From: Pseudomonas asiatica | GTDB lineage: Bacteria > Pseudomonadota > Gammaproteobacteria > Pseudomonadales > Pseudomonadaceae | NCBI RefSeq assembly: GCF_009932335.1 | Contig: NZ_BLJF01000001.1 | Coordinates: 3,162,001 to 3,226,000, forward strand | Reading direction: 5' to 3' | Length of the DNA: 64,000 bases | Part shown: positions 1 through 11,089 of the stretch, one piece after another | Position numbering within the stretch: position 1 is the first letter of the stretch | How the letters are laid out: every line of letters begins with the position of its first letter | The notes under the pieces: model-generated | What the model saw: the letters and a program-made list of their open reading frames with translations, nothing else | Databases searched by the model: none | Told to the model about the DNA's origin: nothing | Position numbers and translations under genes: made by a program

Positions 1-1
1 G

Positions 2-865
2 GCCATCATCGAGTTCAATCTGGACGGCAGCATTATTGACGCCAACCAGAACTTCTTGGATGTGGTCGGTTACAGTCTGGCCGAACTCAAGGGCAAACAT
101 CACAAACTGTTCTGCCGTCCAGCACTGGCCAACGGCAGCGAGTACCAGGACTTCTGGCGACGCCTGAATCAGGGCGAGTTTTTCAGTGGGCAATTCGAAC
201 GGGTAGGCAAGCGCGGGCAAACCTTGTGGCTGGAAGCTAACTACAACCCGGTGTATGACGCTAGCGGACGGTTATGCAAAGTGGTGAAGTTTGCTACAGA
301 CATCACCGCCAAGATGGAGAAGCATGCGCAGGACGCTCAGAGCGCTAGCGAGGCGTATCACATCTCGGTCGAGACACGCCAAGCGGCTGAACATGGCTCC
401 ACGGTGATCCAACAAGCAGCGAGTGAAATGCGGGAGATTGCCTCGAATATCGAAGGTTCGTCAGCCCTCATCACCAAACTTGGCGAACGCTCCGAGCAGA
501 TCACCACCATCGTCAACACCATCCGCGGAATTGCCGATCAGACCAACCTGTTGGCTTTGAACGCTGCTATCGAAGCCGCTCGAGCGGGTGAACAAGGTCG
601 CGGCTTTGCGGTGGTGGCCGATGAAGTCCGTCAGTTGGCCGCACGCACCAGTGGCTCGACGGCGGAGATTTCCGGGATGATTGGCATGATCCAGAACGAA
701 ACACAGCTAGCCATCAAGAGCATGGAAGGCACCCGTGACCGGGCCACTAAAGGCGTCGACCTGGCGGATCAGGCGGGCGCGGTGATCCAGCAAATTAGCG
801 ACGGTGCCAGCAATGCGGTGCAGGCGGTGAGTATGCTGGCCAAGGAGCATGGTCATACCCGGTAG
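2..865 (+). CDS. Methyl-accepting chemotaxis protein with PAS domain, 5' end missing
   Basis: The frame is open from base 2, and the only early in-frame start is an internal TTG at 56, so the N terminus lies outside the window. The visible protein starts inside a PAS fold ([20 protein letters not shown]). It continues through a PAC-like segment ending near base 310 into a cytoplasmic MCP signalling coiled coil with the conserved tip [18 protein letters not shown]. No membrane segment is visible, so it is probably a soluble Aer/BdlA-like receptor that passes PAS-sensed redox or ligand state to CheA/CheW. It stops soon after the C-terminal helix (TAG at 863). Family assignment is firm; the ligand is unknown. 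Confidence 0.92.
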   Translation, partial: AIIEFNLDGSIIDANQNFLDVVGYSLAELKGKHHKLFCRPALANGSEYQDFWRRLNQGEFFSGQFERVGKRGQTLWLEANYNPVYDASGRLCKVVKFATDITAKMEKHAQDAQSASEAYHISVETRQAAEHGSTVIQQAASEMREIASNIEGSSALITKLGERSEQITTIVNTIRGIADQTNLLALNAAIEAARAGEQGRGFAVVADEVRQLAARTSGSTAEISGMIGMIQNETQLAIKSMEGTRDRATKGVDLADQAGAVIQQISDGASNAVQAVSMLAKEHGHTR

Positions 866-939
866 AACTCACGAACAGCCGGATCATCGGCACTGCGCAT
901 AACAGACGTGTGGTCAAATCCTATGGGGAGATCTTCATC

Positions 940-2184
940 GTGCTGAAACGTATCGCGGTTACCGAGGTCCGCCTCGGCATGTACATCCATGAGCTTTGTG
1001 GTTCATGGATGGACCACCCTTTCTGGAGAGCGCGTTGGTTGCTCCATAGCGAGCACGATCGACAGCGCATCCTCAAATCCAATGTGACGACGCTATGGAT
1101 CGACACCAGCAAGGGGCAGGACACTGCCCAAGGCCAGGCAAGCAATACGCTCGAAGAAGTTGAGGTTGAAACCGAAGCCCGATTGCTAGCCGTGGACAAC
1201 ACGGCGCTGCCGCCTCTAGCCGGGATGACTGAAGAGCTGTCACGTGCCCTCAAGCTCTGCGCCCGCTCCAAAGTCGCCATTGTCGAGATGTTCAACGAGG
1301 CGCGCATGGGCCAAGCTATCAACTTGGAGCACGTCGCGGCGCTGGTGGAGGAAGTTTCCGACTCGGTACTGCGTCACCCCAATGCCTTAATCAGCCTGGC
1401 ACGTCTGAAGACTTCCGCCGAATACACCTACATGCACTCTGTGGCGGTGTGTGCATTGATGATTGCCCTGGCCCGCCAGCTTGGCCTGTCGGCCGACCAA
1501 GTCCGGGAGGCAGGCTTGGCCGGCCTCCTGCACGACATCGGCAAGGTGTCCATACCGGATGCGATCCTCAATAAGCCTGACAAACTGACCGACGCCGAGT
1601 TCAGCATCATGCGCAGCCATCCCAGAGCGGGCGGCAGGATGTTGCTGAAAAGCCGCCAGGTCAGCGCGCTCACGCTCGACGTTTGCCTGCACCATCATGA
1701 GAAGGTCGATGGCTCCGGCTACCCCTATCGCCTGGTCGGTGAGCAAATCAGTCTGTTCGCGCGCATGGGCGCGGTGTGTGACGTGTATGACGCGATCACG
1801 TCGGAGCGCCCCTACAAGAGGGGCTGGGATCCCGCCATAGCGATTCGCAAGATGGCTGAATGGAAGGGACACTTCGACGACCAGGTGTTCCAGGCCTTCG
1901 TCAAGTCGGTGGGCATCTACCCGGTTGGCGCCTTGGTGCGCTTAGAAAGTGGGCGTCTCGGCGTCATCATGGAGCAGCACAAGAGTTCACTGCTGACACC
2001 CATGGTCAAGGTGTTCTTCTCGACCCGCACGAAAATGCCCATTGCCCAGGAACTGGTTGATCTTAGCAAACTGGCCGGTCGTGACAAGATCGTCGGCCGC
2101 GAGTCGGCTAGCGACTGGGGTTTCAAGAACATCGAGGAGCTATGGTCGGGCCTCCCCGCCAGCAAGAGGTCGCATTTCGATTAA
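940..2184 (+). CDS. HD-GYP domain c-di-GMP phosphodiesterase-like protein
   Basis: The GTG at 940 is preferred because GGGGAG lies nine bases upstream (925-930) and the protein then opens with the usual LKRIAVTEVRLGMYIHEL of a DUF3391-type N-terminal domain. The C-terminal half has the HD-GYP signature: HDIGK with KPDKLT, a later HP.AGG segment, and HHEKVDGSGYPYRL. Proteins of this family hydrolyse cyclic di-GMP at a bimetallic centre in the cytoplasm and affect motility or biofilm. It follows the MCP gene by 75 bases, and the two may share a signalling context. The catalytic motifs look intact; the activity is inferred from family. Confidence 0.9.
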   Translation: MLKRIAVTEVRLGMYIHELCGSWMDHPFWRARWLLHSEHDRQRILKSNVTTLWIDTSKGQDTAQGQASNTLEEVEVETEARLLAVDNTALPPLAGMTEELSRALKLCARSKVAIVEMFNEARMGQAINLEHVAALVEEVSDSVLRHPNALISLARLKTSAEYTYMHSVAVCALMIALARQLGLSADQVREAGLAGLLHDIGKVSIPDAILNKPDKLTDAEFSIMRSHPRAGGRMLLKSRQVSALTLDVCLHHHEKVDGSGYPYRLVGEQISLFARMGAVCDVYDAITSERPYKRGWDPAIAIRKMAEWKGHFDDQVFQAFVKSVGIYPVGALVRLESGRLGVIMEQHKSSLLTPMVKVFFSTRTKMPIAQELVDLSKLAGRDKIVGRESASDWGFKNIEELWSGLPASKRSHFD

Positions 2185-2186
2185 AC

Positions 2187-2291
2187 ATCGACGGCAATCG
2201 CGTCGTGAGGACCAACGCGACAACCGCCTGCTTTGCCTGCCATACCTCACAAAAAGATCACGGCTATGTGTTCAGCCGCTTGCGTGACTGA
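2187..2291 (+). pseudogene. C-terminal remnant of a cytochrome P460 / c-type haem protein
   Basis: Directly after the HD-GYP stop codon, one frame reads DGNRVVRTNATTACFACHTS and ends KDHGYVFSRLRD before TGA at 2289. The CxxCH haem motif about 20 residues from the end is typical of the C terminus of cytochrome P460-family proteins. No start or upstream part is present, so the rest of the gene was deleted or replaced by the HD-GYP region. It is only 34 codons, so the family name is tentative. Confidence 0.5.
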
Positions 2292-2319
2292 GGGTGAACC
2301 ATAATGGACAGAAGGTAAA

Positions 2320-2520
2320 ACAACTTGTCCGTTCGAGCATAAGGTTGAGCGTAATTTAAAAGTCCGGGGTGCCGGTGGCGCCGAGCACCAACCGGTGGTG
2401 CAGATGACTATTTGCATTGGAGACCAGATCTATAACGAGCAGTTCTCCTTGAAGAATCAAGGCAAGATGAACTACCCCGTTCTGATCGGGCGTCATACTC
2501 TTGAGAATCAGGATTCTGAG
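2320..2520 (+). pseudogene. C-terminal remnant of retropepsin-like 'ATP-dependent zinc protease' family protein
   Basis: The open frame after the stop at 2317 reads ERNLKVRGAGGAEHQPVV, then QMTICIGDQIYNEQFSL, then MNYPVLIGRHTLEN. This matches the C-terminal half of the RimB/RimK-linked retropepsin-like family (PF05618), including the YPxLxGRxxL block. There is no start codon context or N-terminal part. Similarity ends near 2500, where the resolvase-bearing element begins, so transposition or deletion probably destroyed the gene. Confidence 0.5.
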
Positions 2521-2524
2521 CAAC

Positions 2525-3142
2525 TCATTGGGCTCTCTCCAGTAGTTTCGCTCCGTCACGCCGCAGCTCGCCCTTGGGCGAGACATGTCGATAGAGCGTC
2601 TGACGGGTAATATCCAGCTCTTCACACAAATCCGACACCTTGGTTTCCGGCTGTCCCATGGCCGCCATCGCTAGGCGTAGTTTGGCAGCGGTCATCTTGA
2701 ACGGGCGCCCCCCTTTCCTGCCGCGAGCACGCGCCGAGACGAGCCCGGCGACCGTCCGCTCAGAAATCAACTCCCGCTCGAACTCTGCCAGTGCCGCGAA
2801 AATCCCGAACACCAGCTTTCCCGCCGCAGTAGTAGTGTCGATGGCCGCACCGTGGCCGGTAAGCACCTTCAGTCCTACGCTACGCGCGGTAAGGTCGTGG
2901 ACAGTGTTAATTAAGTGGCGAAGGTTACGCCCTAGTCGATCGAGCTTCCAAACCACCAAGGTATCGCCTTCACGCAGGGCCTTCAGACACGCGGCCAATC
3001 CGGGCCGATCATCTTTCCGTCCCGAAGCCATGTCCTCATACAGATGTGCAGCTGCCACTCCGGCAGCAATCAAAGCATCTTGTTGCAGAGTAATTGTCTG
3101 GGAGCCGTCTGCCTTCGATACCCGCATGTAGCCGATCAGCAT
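2525..3142 (-). CDS. Serine resolvase of Tn5053/TniR type
   Basis: This 205-residue small serine recombinase starts MLIGYMRVSKADGSQ, with the catalytic serine in the RVS motif near residue 10. It has the LDRLGRNLRHL and EFERELISERT blocks and a C-terminal helix-turn-helix (ITRQTLYRH). It is clearly homologous along its length to the tniR product at 7204-7818 but differs at scattered residues, so it is a separate gene and not a duplicate of the same element. Its own res dyad lies just upstream (3154-3181), and the neighbouring transposon sits 13 bases beyond that dyad. No tni genes accompany it, so the element that carried it is otherwise lost. Confidence 0.92.
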   Translation of the reverse strand: MLIGYMRVSKADGSQTITLQQDALIAAGVAAAHLYEDMASGRKDDRPGLAACLKALREGDTLVVWKLDRLGRNLRHLINTVHDLTARSVGLKVLTGHGAAIDTTTAAGKLVFGIFAALAEFERELISERTVAGLVSARARGRKGGRPFKMTAAKLRLAMAAMGQPETKVSDLCEELDITRQTLYRHVSPKGELRRDGAKLLERAQ

Positions 3143-3153
3143 ACCGCCCCCAT

Positions 3154-3181
3154 TGTCACAAATACGTTCGATTATGTGACA
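3154..3181. promoter_or_regulatory. res subsite I of the 2525-3142 resolvase
   Basis: This 28-bp imperfect dyad has outer arms TGTCACA and TGTGACA. On the minus strand it is identical to the dyad in front of tniR (7168-7195) at all but one position. It lies 12 bases from the resolvase start codon, where a serine resolvase would bind for crossover and autorepression. The sequence shared with the tniR site continues to 3194 and stops where the Tn5053-like end begins. Confidence 0.75.
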
Positions 3182-3194
3182 GTTTGCATCGGGA

Positions 3195-3219
3195 TGTCAT
3201 TTTCAGAAGACGACTGCAC
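3195..3219 (+). repeat. Tn402/Tn5053-family terminal inverted repeat (IRt)
   Basis: The sequence starts TGTCATTTTCAGAAGACG and matches my recollection of the 25-bp terminal repeat of Tn402, Tn5053 and class 1 integrons. A second 19-bp-type TniA-site relic (TCAGGACTCCTCTGCACGA) follows about 55 bp further in. It marks the tniA end of the transposon. The five bases outside it are CGGGA. Confidence 0.88.
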
Positions 3220-3335
3220 CAATCAACGAGACATGAAGCCTGCTGTGCATACGGCTCCTGACAGCCCGATATCAGGACTCCTCTGCACGAAACTCGTCTA
3301 TGCTCAATACTCGTGTGCACCAAAGCGAGGCGAGC

Positions 3336-5018
3336 ATGGCGACCGATACCGTACCGATTGCCGAGCGCGGCGTAGCCACCCTGTCAGAACAGGCATGGGA
3401 GCGTGCTCGCTGCCGCGCGGAGATCATTGGGCCGTTGGCGCAGTCGGAGACGGTCGGGCATGAAGCGGCCGACGCAGCAGCCCAGGCGCTGGGTCTGTCC
3501 CGGCGGCAGGTCTACGTCCTGATCCGCCGTGCCCGGCAAGGTTCGGGGCTGGTCACTGATTTGGCTCTTGGACAGTCGAGCGGTGGCAAAGGTAAAGGCC
3601 GCTTGCCGGAGTCGGTCGAACGAATCATCCGCGAGCTACTGCAAAAGCGCTTCCTGACCAAGCAGAAGCGCAGCTTGGCGGCGTTCCACCGTGAAGTTGC
3701 GCGGGTGTGCAAGCTGCAAAAGCTGCGGATGCCGGCGCGCAACACGGTCGCGTTGCGGATCGCCAGCCTTGATCCACTCAAGACCACTCGACTTCGGGAA
3801 GGCCAGGATGCGTCCCGCATCCTGCAAGGTGTTGGCGGTGTTCCTCCGCCAGTCTCCGCACCGCTGGAGCAGGTACAGATCGACCACACAGTCATCGACC
3901 TGATCGTGGTGGACGAGCGCGACCGGCAACCGATTGGCCGTCCGTACCTGACCCTCGCCATCGACGTGTTCACCCGCTGCGTGGTTGGCATGGTGGTCAC
4001 GTTAGAAGCGCCATCTGCCGTCTCGGTCGGCCTGTGCCTCGCACACGCCGGTTGCGACAAGCGCCCTTGGTTGGAAAGGTTGGACGTGGAAATGGACTGG
4101 CCGATGAGCGGCAAGCCCGCGCTGCTCTACCTGGACAACGCGGCCGAATTCAAGAGCGAGGCGCTACGCCGTGGCTGCGAGCAGCATGGCATCCGGTTGG
4201 ACTATCGGCCTCTCGGGCAGCCGCACTATGGCGGCATCGTGGAACGGATCATCGGCACGGCGATGCAAATGATCCACGACGAATTGCCGGGGACGACCTT
4301 CTCCAACCCTGACCAGCGCGGGGAATACGCCTCCGAGAAGATGGCCGCCCTGACACTGCGCGAGCTGGAACGCTGGCTCGCATTGGCGGTTGGCACCTAT
4401 CACGGCTCCGTGCACAACGGCCTGCTCCAACCGCCGGCCGCACGCTGGGCCGAAGCTGTCGCGCGTACCGGCGTTCCAACCGTCATCACTCGCACCACGG
4501 CTTTTCTGGTCGATTTCCTGCCCGTCCTCCGCCGCACCCTGACCCGCACTGGCTTCGTCATCGACCACATCCACTACTACGCCGATGCGCTCAAGCCGTG
4601 GATAGCTCGGCGCGACCGCCTGCCTGCGTTCCTGATCCGGCGCGACCCACGCGACATCAGCCGCATTTGGGTGCTGGAGCCGGAGGGGCAGCACTATCTG
4701 GAAATTCCATACCGTACCTTGTCGCACCCGGCTGTCACCCTCTGGGAACAACGGCAGGCGCTGGCGAAATTGCGGCAGCAAGGGCGCGAACAGGTGGATG
4801 AGTCGGCGCTGTTCCGCATGATCGGGCAGATGCGCGAAATCGTGACCACTGCGCAGAAAGCCACGCGCAAGGCGCGGCGCGACGCGGATCGACGCCAGCA
4901 TCTCAAGTCAACGGAACAACCTGTCAAAACCACGCCACCAGCGGACACGGACATGGCAGACCCGCAGGCGGACAACCAGCCACCTGCCAAACCGTTCGAC
5001 CAGATTGAGGAGTGGTAG
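3336..5018 (+). CDS. tniA: TniA transposase (DDE, Tn5053/Tn402 family)
   Basis: The ATG at 3336 gives 560 residues, close to the known TniA length; a further in-frame ATG at 3300 adds 12 unlikely residues. The protein has an N-terminal DNA-binding region (AQALGLSRRQVYVLIRRARQ) and an integrase-type core with QIDHTVIDLIVVD, LYLDNAAEFKSE and GGIVERIIGT supplying D, D and E. A mu-transposase C-terminal part and a charged tail follow. It catalyses strand transfer at the 25-bp ends together with TniB and TniQ. The stop overlaps the tniB start region, indicating one operon. Confidence 0.95.
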   Translation: MATDTVPIAERGVATLSEQAWERARCRAEIIGPLAQSETVGHEAADAAAQALGLSRRQVYVLIRRARQGSGLVTDLALGQSSGGKGKGRLPESVERIIRELLQKRFLTKQKRSLAAFHREVARVCKLQKLRMPARNTVALRIASLDPLKTTRLREGQDASRILQGVGGVPPPVSAPLEQVQIDHTVIDLIVVDERDRQPIGRPYLTLAIDVFTRCVVGMVVTLEAPSAVSVGLCLAHAGCDKRPWLERLDVEMDWPMSGKPALLYLDNAAEFKSEALRRGCEQHGIRLDYRPLGQPHYGGIVERIIGTAMQMIHDELPGTTFSNPDQRGEYASEKMAALTLRELERWLALAVGTYHGSVHNGLLQPPAARWAEAVARTGVPTVITRTTAFLVDFLPVLRRTLTRTGFVIDHIHYYADALKPWIARRDRLPAFLIRRDPRDISRIWVLEPEGQHYLEIPYRTLSHPAVTLWEQRQALAKLRQQGREQVDESALFRMIGQMREIVTTAQKATRKARRDADRRQHLKSTEQPVKTTPPADTDMADPQADNQPPAKPFDQIEEW

Positions 5019-5020
5019 CC

Positions 5021-5929
5021 GTGGACGAATATCCCATCATCGACCTGTCCCACCTGCTGCCGGCGGCCCAGGGCTTGGCCCGTCTCCCGGCGGACGAGCG
5101 CATCCATCGCCTTCGCGCCGACCGCTGGATCGGCTATCCGCGAGCAGTCGAGGCGTTGAACCGGCTGGAAGCCCTGTATACGTGGCCAAACAAACAACGC
5201 ATGCCCAACCTGCTGTTGGTCGGTCCAACCAACAACGGCAAGTCGATGATCGTCGAGAAGTTCCGCCGCGCCCACCCGGCCAGCTCCGACGCCGACCAGG
5301 AGCACATCCCGGTATTGGTCGTGCAGATGCCGTCCGAGCCATCGGTGATCCGCTTCTACGTCGCGCTGCTCGCGGCGATGGGAGCACCATTGCGACCGCG
5401 CCCACGGCTGCCGGAAATAGAGCAACTGGCGCTGACACTGCTGCGCAAGCTCGGTGTGCGTTTGCTGGTGATCGACGAGCTGCACAACGTCCTGGCCGGC
5501 AACAGCGTCAACCGCCGGGAATTCCTCAACCTGCTGCGCTTCCTCGGCAACGAATTGCGCATCCCGCTGGTCGGTGTGGGCACACGCGACGCCTACCTGG
5601 CCATCCGCTCGGATGACCAGTTGGAAAATCGCTTCGAGCCGATGATGCTGCCGGTGTGGGAGGCCAACGACGATTGCTGTTCACTGCTGGCCAGCTTCGC
5701 GGCTTCGCTCCCGCTGCGGCGACCTTCGTCGATTGCCACGCTGGACATGGCTCGCTACCTGCTCACGCGCAGCGAGGGCACTATTGGCGAGCTGGCGCAC
5801 CTTTTGATGGCGGCGGCCGTGGCCGCCGTGGAGAGTGGTGAGGAAGCGATCAACCACCGCACGCTCAGCATGGCCGATTACACCGGTCCCAGCGAGCGGC
5901 GGCGGCAATTCGAGCGGGAACTGATGTGA
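5021..5929 (+). CDS. tniB: TniB AAA+ transposition ATPase
   Basis: The GTG at 5021 (MDEYPIIDLSHLL) gives the usual 302 residues; the GTG at 5012 is possible but overlaps tniA. A Walker A motif (LLVGPTNNGKSMIVEKF) and a Walker B-like LLVIDELHNVL identify an MuB/TnsC-type ATPase. Such proteins select target DNA and activate the TniA transposase. It overlaps tniQ by four bases (ATGA at 5926), a sign of translational coupling. Confidence 0.95.
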   Translation: MDEYPIIDLSHLLPAAQGLARLPADERIHRLRADRWIGYPRAVEALNRLEALYTWPNKQRMPNLLLVGPTNNGKSMIVEKFRRAHPASSDADQEHIPVLVVQMPSEPSVIRFYVALLAAMGAPLRPRPRLPEIEQLALTLLRKLGVRLLVIDELHNVLAGNSVNRREFLNLLRFLGNELRIPLVGVGTRDAYLAIRSDDQLENRFEPMMLPVWEANDDCCSLLASFAASLPLRRPSSIATLDMARYLLTRSEGTIGELAHLLMAAAVAAVESGEEAINHRTLSMADYTGPSERRRQFERELM

Positions 5930-7143
5930 AGCCAGCGCCACGCTGGCCACTGCATCCGGCACCCAGGGAAGCCGAAGCCCTGTCTTCGTGGCTCAACCGC
6001 GTGGCCCTTTGCTATCACATGGAAGTGTCCGAGCTGCTGGAGCACGATCTTGGTCACGGCCAGGTTGATGACCTGGACACCGCGCCACCACTGGCGCTGC
6101 TGGCGATGCTCTCCCAGCGGAGCGGTATCGAGCTGGATCGGCTGCGCTGCATGAGTTTCGCCGGCTGGGTGCCTTGGCTACTGGACAGCCTTGATGATCA
6201 GATTCCAGCCGCATTGGAAACCTATGCGTTCCAGCTCTCGGTACTGCTGCCGAGACTCCGCCGTAAGACGCGATCCATCACGAGCTGGCGTGCCTGGCTG
6301 CCCACCCAACCGATACACCGCGCCTGTCCGCTCTGCCTGAACGATCCGGAGAACCAAGCCGTACTGCTCGCGTGGAAGCTGCCCCTGATGCTGAGCTGCC
6401 CACTGCATGGCTGCTGGCTGGAATCCTATTGGGGCGTGCCAGGGCGGTTTCTCGGCTGGGAGAACGCCGACGCCGAACCGCGCACTGCCAGCGACGCGAT
6501 TGCGGCGATGGACCAGCGTACCTGGCAGGCACTGACGACCGGCCACGTGGAGTTGCCGCGCCGACGCATCCACGCCGGATTGTGGTTTAGGCTGCTACGC
6601 ACGCTGCTCGATGAGCTGAACACCCCGCTTTCGACGTGCGGCACCTACGCGGGGTATCTCCGCCAAATCTGGGAATGCTGCGGGCATCCGCTGCGTGCTG
6701 GGCAAAGTCTGTGGCGACCGTATGAAACCCTGAACCCGGCAGTACGGTTGCAGATGCTGGAGGCGGCGGCAACGGCAATCAGCTTGATTGAGGTGAGGGA
6801 TATAAGCCCGCCAGGCGAGCACGCAAAGCTATTCTGGTCCGAGCCCCAAACCGGGTTCACCAGTGGCCTGCCGGCGAAAGCGCCGAAGCCCGAACCCGTC
6901 GATCACTGGCAGCGTGCAATCCAGGCCATTGATGAGGCCATCATTGAAGCACGACACAACCCCGAGACGGCACGCTCGCTGTTCGCGTTGGCTTCCTATG
7001 GTCGGCGCGACCCCGCTTCCTTGGAACAGTTGCGCGCCACCTTCGCGAAGGAAGGCATCCCCCCGGAATTTCTGTCACATTATGAGCCTAGCCTACCCTT
7101 TGCATGCCTTAGACAGAATGACGGGTTAAGTGACAAATTTTGA
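5926..7143 (+). CDS. tniQ: TniQ transposition protein
   Basis: A 405-residue protein with the TniQ/TnsD-type N terminus (SWLNRVALCYHMEVSELL). It has a zinc-finger-like block CPLCLNDPENQ ... CPLHGCWLES near residues 128-157. TniQ is required for Tn5053 transposition and is thought to contribute to target choice. It starts within the tniB stop codon and ends 60 bases before tniR. It looks intact and full length. Confidence 0.93.
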   Translation: MKPAPRWPLHPAPREAEALSSWLNRVALCYHMEVSELLEHDLGHGQVDDLDTAPPLALLAMLSQRSGIELDRLRCMSFAGWVPWLLDSLDDQIPAALETYAFQLSVLLPRLRRKTRSITSWRAWLPTQPIHRACPLCLNDPENQAVLLAWKLPLMLSCPLHGCWLESYWGVPGRFLGWENADAEPRTASDAIAAMDQRTWQALTTGHVELPRRRIHAGLWFRLLRTLLDELNTPLSTCGTYAGYLRQIWECCGHPLRAGQSLWRPYETLNPAVRLQMLEAAATAISLIEVRDISPPGEHAKLFWSEPQTGFTSGLPAKAPKPEPVDHWQRAIQAIDEAIIEARHNPETARSLFALASYGRRDPASLEQLRATFAKEGIPPEFLSHYEPSLPFACLRQNDGLSDKF

Positions 7144-7167
7144 CGTGCAGAGCTTCCCGATGCAAAC

Positions 7168-7195
7168 TGTCACATAATCGAACGTATATGTGACA
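7168..7195. promoter_or_regulatory. res subsite of the Tn5053-like transposon
   Basis: A dyad TGTCACATA ... TATGTGACA lies between tniQ and tniR, nine bases before the tniR start. It should bind TniR for cointegrate resolution and repression. It is identical at all but one position to the dyad in front of the resolvase at 2525-3142. Confidence 0.75.
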
Positions 7196-7203
7196 GGTAC
7201 GAC

Positions 7204-7818
7204 ATGCTGATAGGCTACATGCGGGTATCGAAGGCGGACGGCTCCCAGGCTACCGATTTGCAGCGCGACGCGCTGATTGCCGCCGGGGTCGATCCAGTAC
7301 ATCTTTACGAGGACCAGGCATCCGGCATGCGCGAGGATCGGCCCGGCTTGACGAGCTGCCTGAAGGCGTTGCGAACTGGCGACACACTGGTCGTGTGGAA
7401 ACTGGATCGGCTCGGACGCGACCTGCGACATCTCATCAACACCGTGCACGACCTGACTGGGCGCGGCATCGGCTTGAAGGTATTAACCGGGCACGGCGCG
7501 GCCATCGACACCACGACCGCCGCCGGCAAGCTGGTCTTTGGCATCTTCGCCGCCCTGGCCGAGTTCGAGCGCGAGTTGATCGCGGAGCGCACGATTGCCG
7601 GCCTAGCCTCGGCCCGCGCGCGCGGGCGGAAAGGCGGCCGGCCGTTCAAGATGACCGCCGCCAAGCTGCGGCTGGCGATGGCGGCAATGGGTCAGCCAGA
7701 GACCAAGGTCGGCGACCTGTGCCAGGAACTTGGCGTCACGCGGCAGACCCTGTATCGGCATGTTTCACCCAAGGGTGAGCTACGTCCAGATGGCGAGAAG
7801 CTACTCAGCCGAATTTGA
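7204..7818 (+). CDS. tniR: TniR serine resolvase
   Basis: A 204-residue small serine recombinase with MLIGYMRVSKADGSQ (catalytic Ser), WKLDRLGRDLRHL, FERELIAERT and a C-terminal HTH (VTRQTLYRHV). It resolves the cointegrates formed by TniABQ at the res site just upstream. It is the last gene of the tni set and is convergent with merE across about 50 bases. Confidence 0.94.
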   Translation: MLIGYMRVSKADGSQATDLQRDALIAAGVDPVHLYEDQASGMREDRPGLTSCLKALRTGDTLVVWKLDRLGRDLRHLINTVHDLTGRGIGLKVLTGHGAAIDTTTAAGKLVFGIFAALAEFERELIAERTIAGLASARARGRKGGRPFKMTAAKLRLAMAAMGQPETKVGDLCQELGVTRQTLYRHVSPKGELRPDGEKLLSRI

Positions 7819-7870
7819 TGCCGGCATGAGGCAACGTAGCGACAGCGTGGTTTGTCTCAATGGGAAGCGC

Positions 7871-8107
7871 TCATGATCGATCTTTGAAGGCCCGCAGCAG
7901 TCGTGTCACAGACAGGACGAACAAACCGGTCAGCGTGAGGGCTGCGATACCCCAGTACTCTCCGATGAACGCGCCGGCCGTCGTGCCGGCCAGCACAATG
8001 GCGAGAATCGGCAAATGGCAGGGACAGGTGAGCACGGCCAGCGCGCCCCACAGGTAGCCGGTGATCGGTTTGTGCGTCTCGGACGGCAAGCGCTCGGGGC
8101 TGTTCAT
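7871..8107 (-). CDS. merE: MerE broad mercury transport protein
   Basis: This 78-residue membrane protein has two hydrophobic helices and the conserved [11 protein letters not shown] segment, whose CPC cysteines bind Hg(II). MerE is an inner-membrane carrier for inorganic and organic mercury. It is the last gene of the merTPFADE operon and overlaps merD by four bases. Confidence 0.93.
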   Translation of the reverse strand: MNSPERLPSETHKPITGYLWGALAVLTCPCHLPILAIVLAGTTAGAFIGEYWGIAALTLTGLFVLSVTRLLRAFKDRS

Positions 8108-8469
8108 GGCAGACTCTCCGCGTGCTGTGCCGGCTCGGTCGGCATGGTGGCCAACTGCACCTCCAGATCGGCCAACGCTTCGCGCCGACGCTCGACGAAC
8201 TGACGCAGAACGGCAAGCTGCGCGGCCGCTTCATCGCCGTCCGCAGCATCCAGCGCCCGGCACAGCCGCGCCAGCGCGTCCAGGCCGATGCCCGCCTCGA
8301 AGGCCGCCCGCACGAAGCACAGCCGTTGCAAGGCGGCATCATCGAACAGGCCATAGCCGCCCGGGGTGCACGCCACCGGACGCAGCAATCCGCGCAGCAG
8401 GTAGTCGCGCACGATATGCACGCTCACCCCGGCATCAAGGGCCAGCCGGGACACGGTGTAGGCGCTCAT
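8104..8469 (-). CDS. merD: MerD secondary regulator of the mer operon
   Basis: A 121-residue MerR-family protein starting [29 protein letters not shown], with the HTH and the characteristic HIVRDY variant of MerD. It lacks the three metal-binding cysteines of MerR. MerD down-modulates the operon by displacing MerR from the operator when mercury is gone. It lies between merA and merE in the same transcript. Confidence 0.92.
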   Translation of the reverse strand: MSAYTVSRLALDAGVSVHIVRDYLLRGLLRPVACTPGGYGLFDDAALQRLCFVRAAFEAGIGLDALARLCRALDAADGDEAAAQLAVLRQFVERRREALADLEVQLATMPTEPAQHAESLP

Positions 8470-8485
8470 TGAAAACCTCCTTTTT

Positions 8486-10652
<2,167 letters not shown>

Positions 10653-10667
10653 GGTGAACTCCTGTGA

Positions 10668-11018
10668 TCAATAGAAAAATGGCACGACGTAGGGAAATCC
10701 GAGCGCGACCAAAACCAGCACGGCCACGCCCCAGAAAATGAGCTTGTAAGTAGCTCGCACTTGGGGAATCGCGCAAACCTCACCCGGTTTGCAGGCGGCT
10801 GACGGCCGGTAGATGCGCCGCCAGGCGAAGAACAACGCCACCAGCGCCACGCCGATAAAGATGGGGCGATAGGGTTCCAACACCGTCAAGTTGCCGATCC
10901 AAGCGCCGCTGAACCCCAAGGCGATCAGAACCAGCGGCCCGAGGCAGCAAGCCGAGGCGAGGATGGCGGCCAGCCCGCCAGTGAAGAGCGCGCCGCGCCC
11001 GTTTTGAGGTTCAGACAT
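10668..11018 (-). CDS. merT: MerT mercury transporter
   Basis: The start at 11018 (MSEPQNGRGALFTGG) gives the standard 116 residues; a longer frame extends to 11084 through the promoter and is rejected. There are three hydrophobic helices, with the ASACCLGPLVL cysteine pair in helix 1 and a cytoplasmic second pair in CKPGEVC. It transports Hg(II) from MerP through the inner membrane. It is the first gene of the operon, behind the MerR-controlled promoter at 11054-11084. Confidence 0.95.
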   Translation of the reverse strand: MSEPQNGRGALFTGGLAAILASACCLGPLVLIALGFSGAWIGNLTVLEPYRPIFIGVALVALFFAWRRIYRPSAACKPGEVCAIPQVRATYKLIFWGVAVLVLVALGFPYVVPFFY

Positions 11019-11053
11019 ACGTTTGTCCTTTCGAATCTGAATTGGATAGCTTA

Positions 11054-11084
11054 AGCTTACTTCCGTAGTTATGTACGGAGTCAA
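11054..11084 (-). promoter_or_regulatory. mer operon promoter with MerR operator
   Basis: Read on the minus strand, TTGACT and TAAGCT are separated by exactly 19 bases containing the dyad CCGTACATAACTACGG. The over-long 19-bp spacer is diagnostic of MerR-type activation by DNA untwisting. It lies between divergent merT and merR, so it also covers merR autorepression. Confidence 0.9.
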
Positions 11085-11089
11085 GCGAT

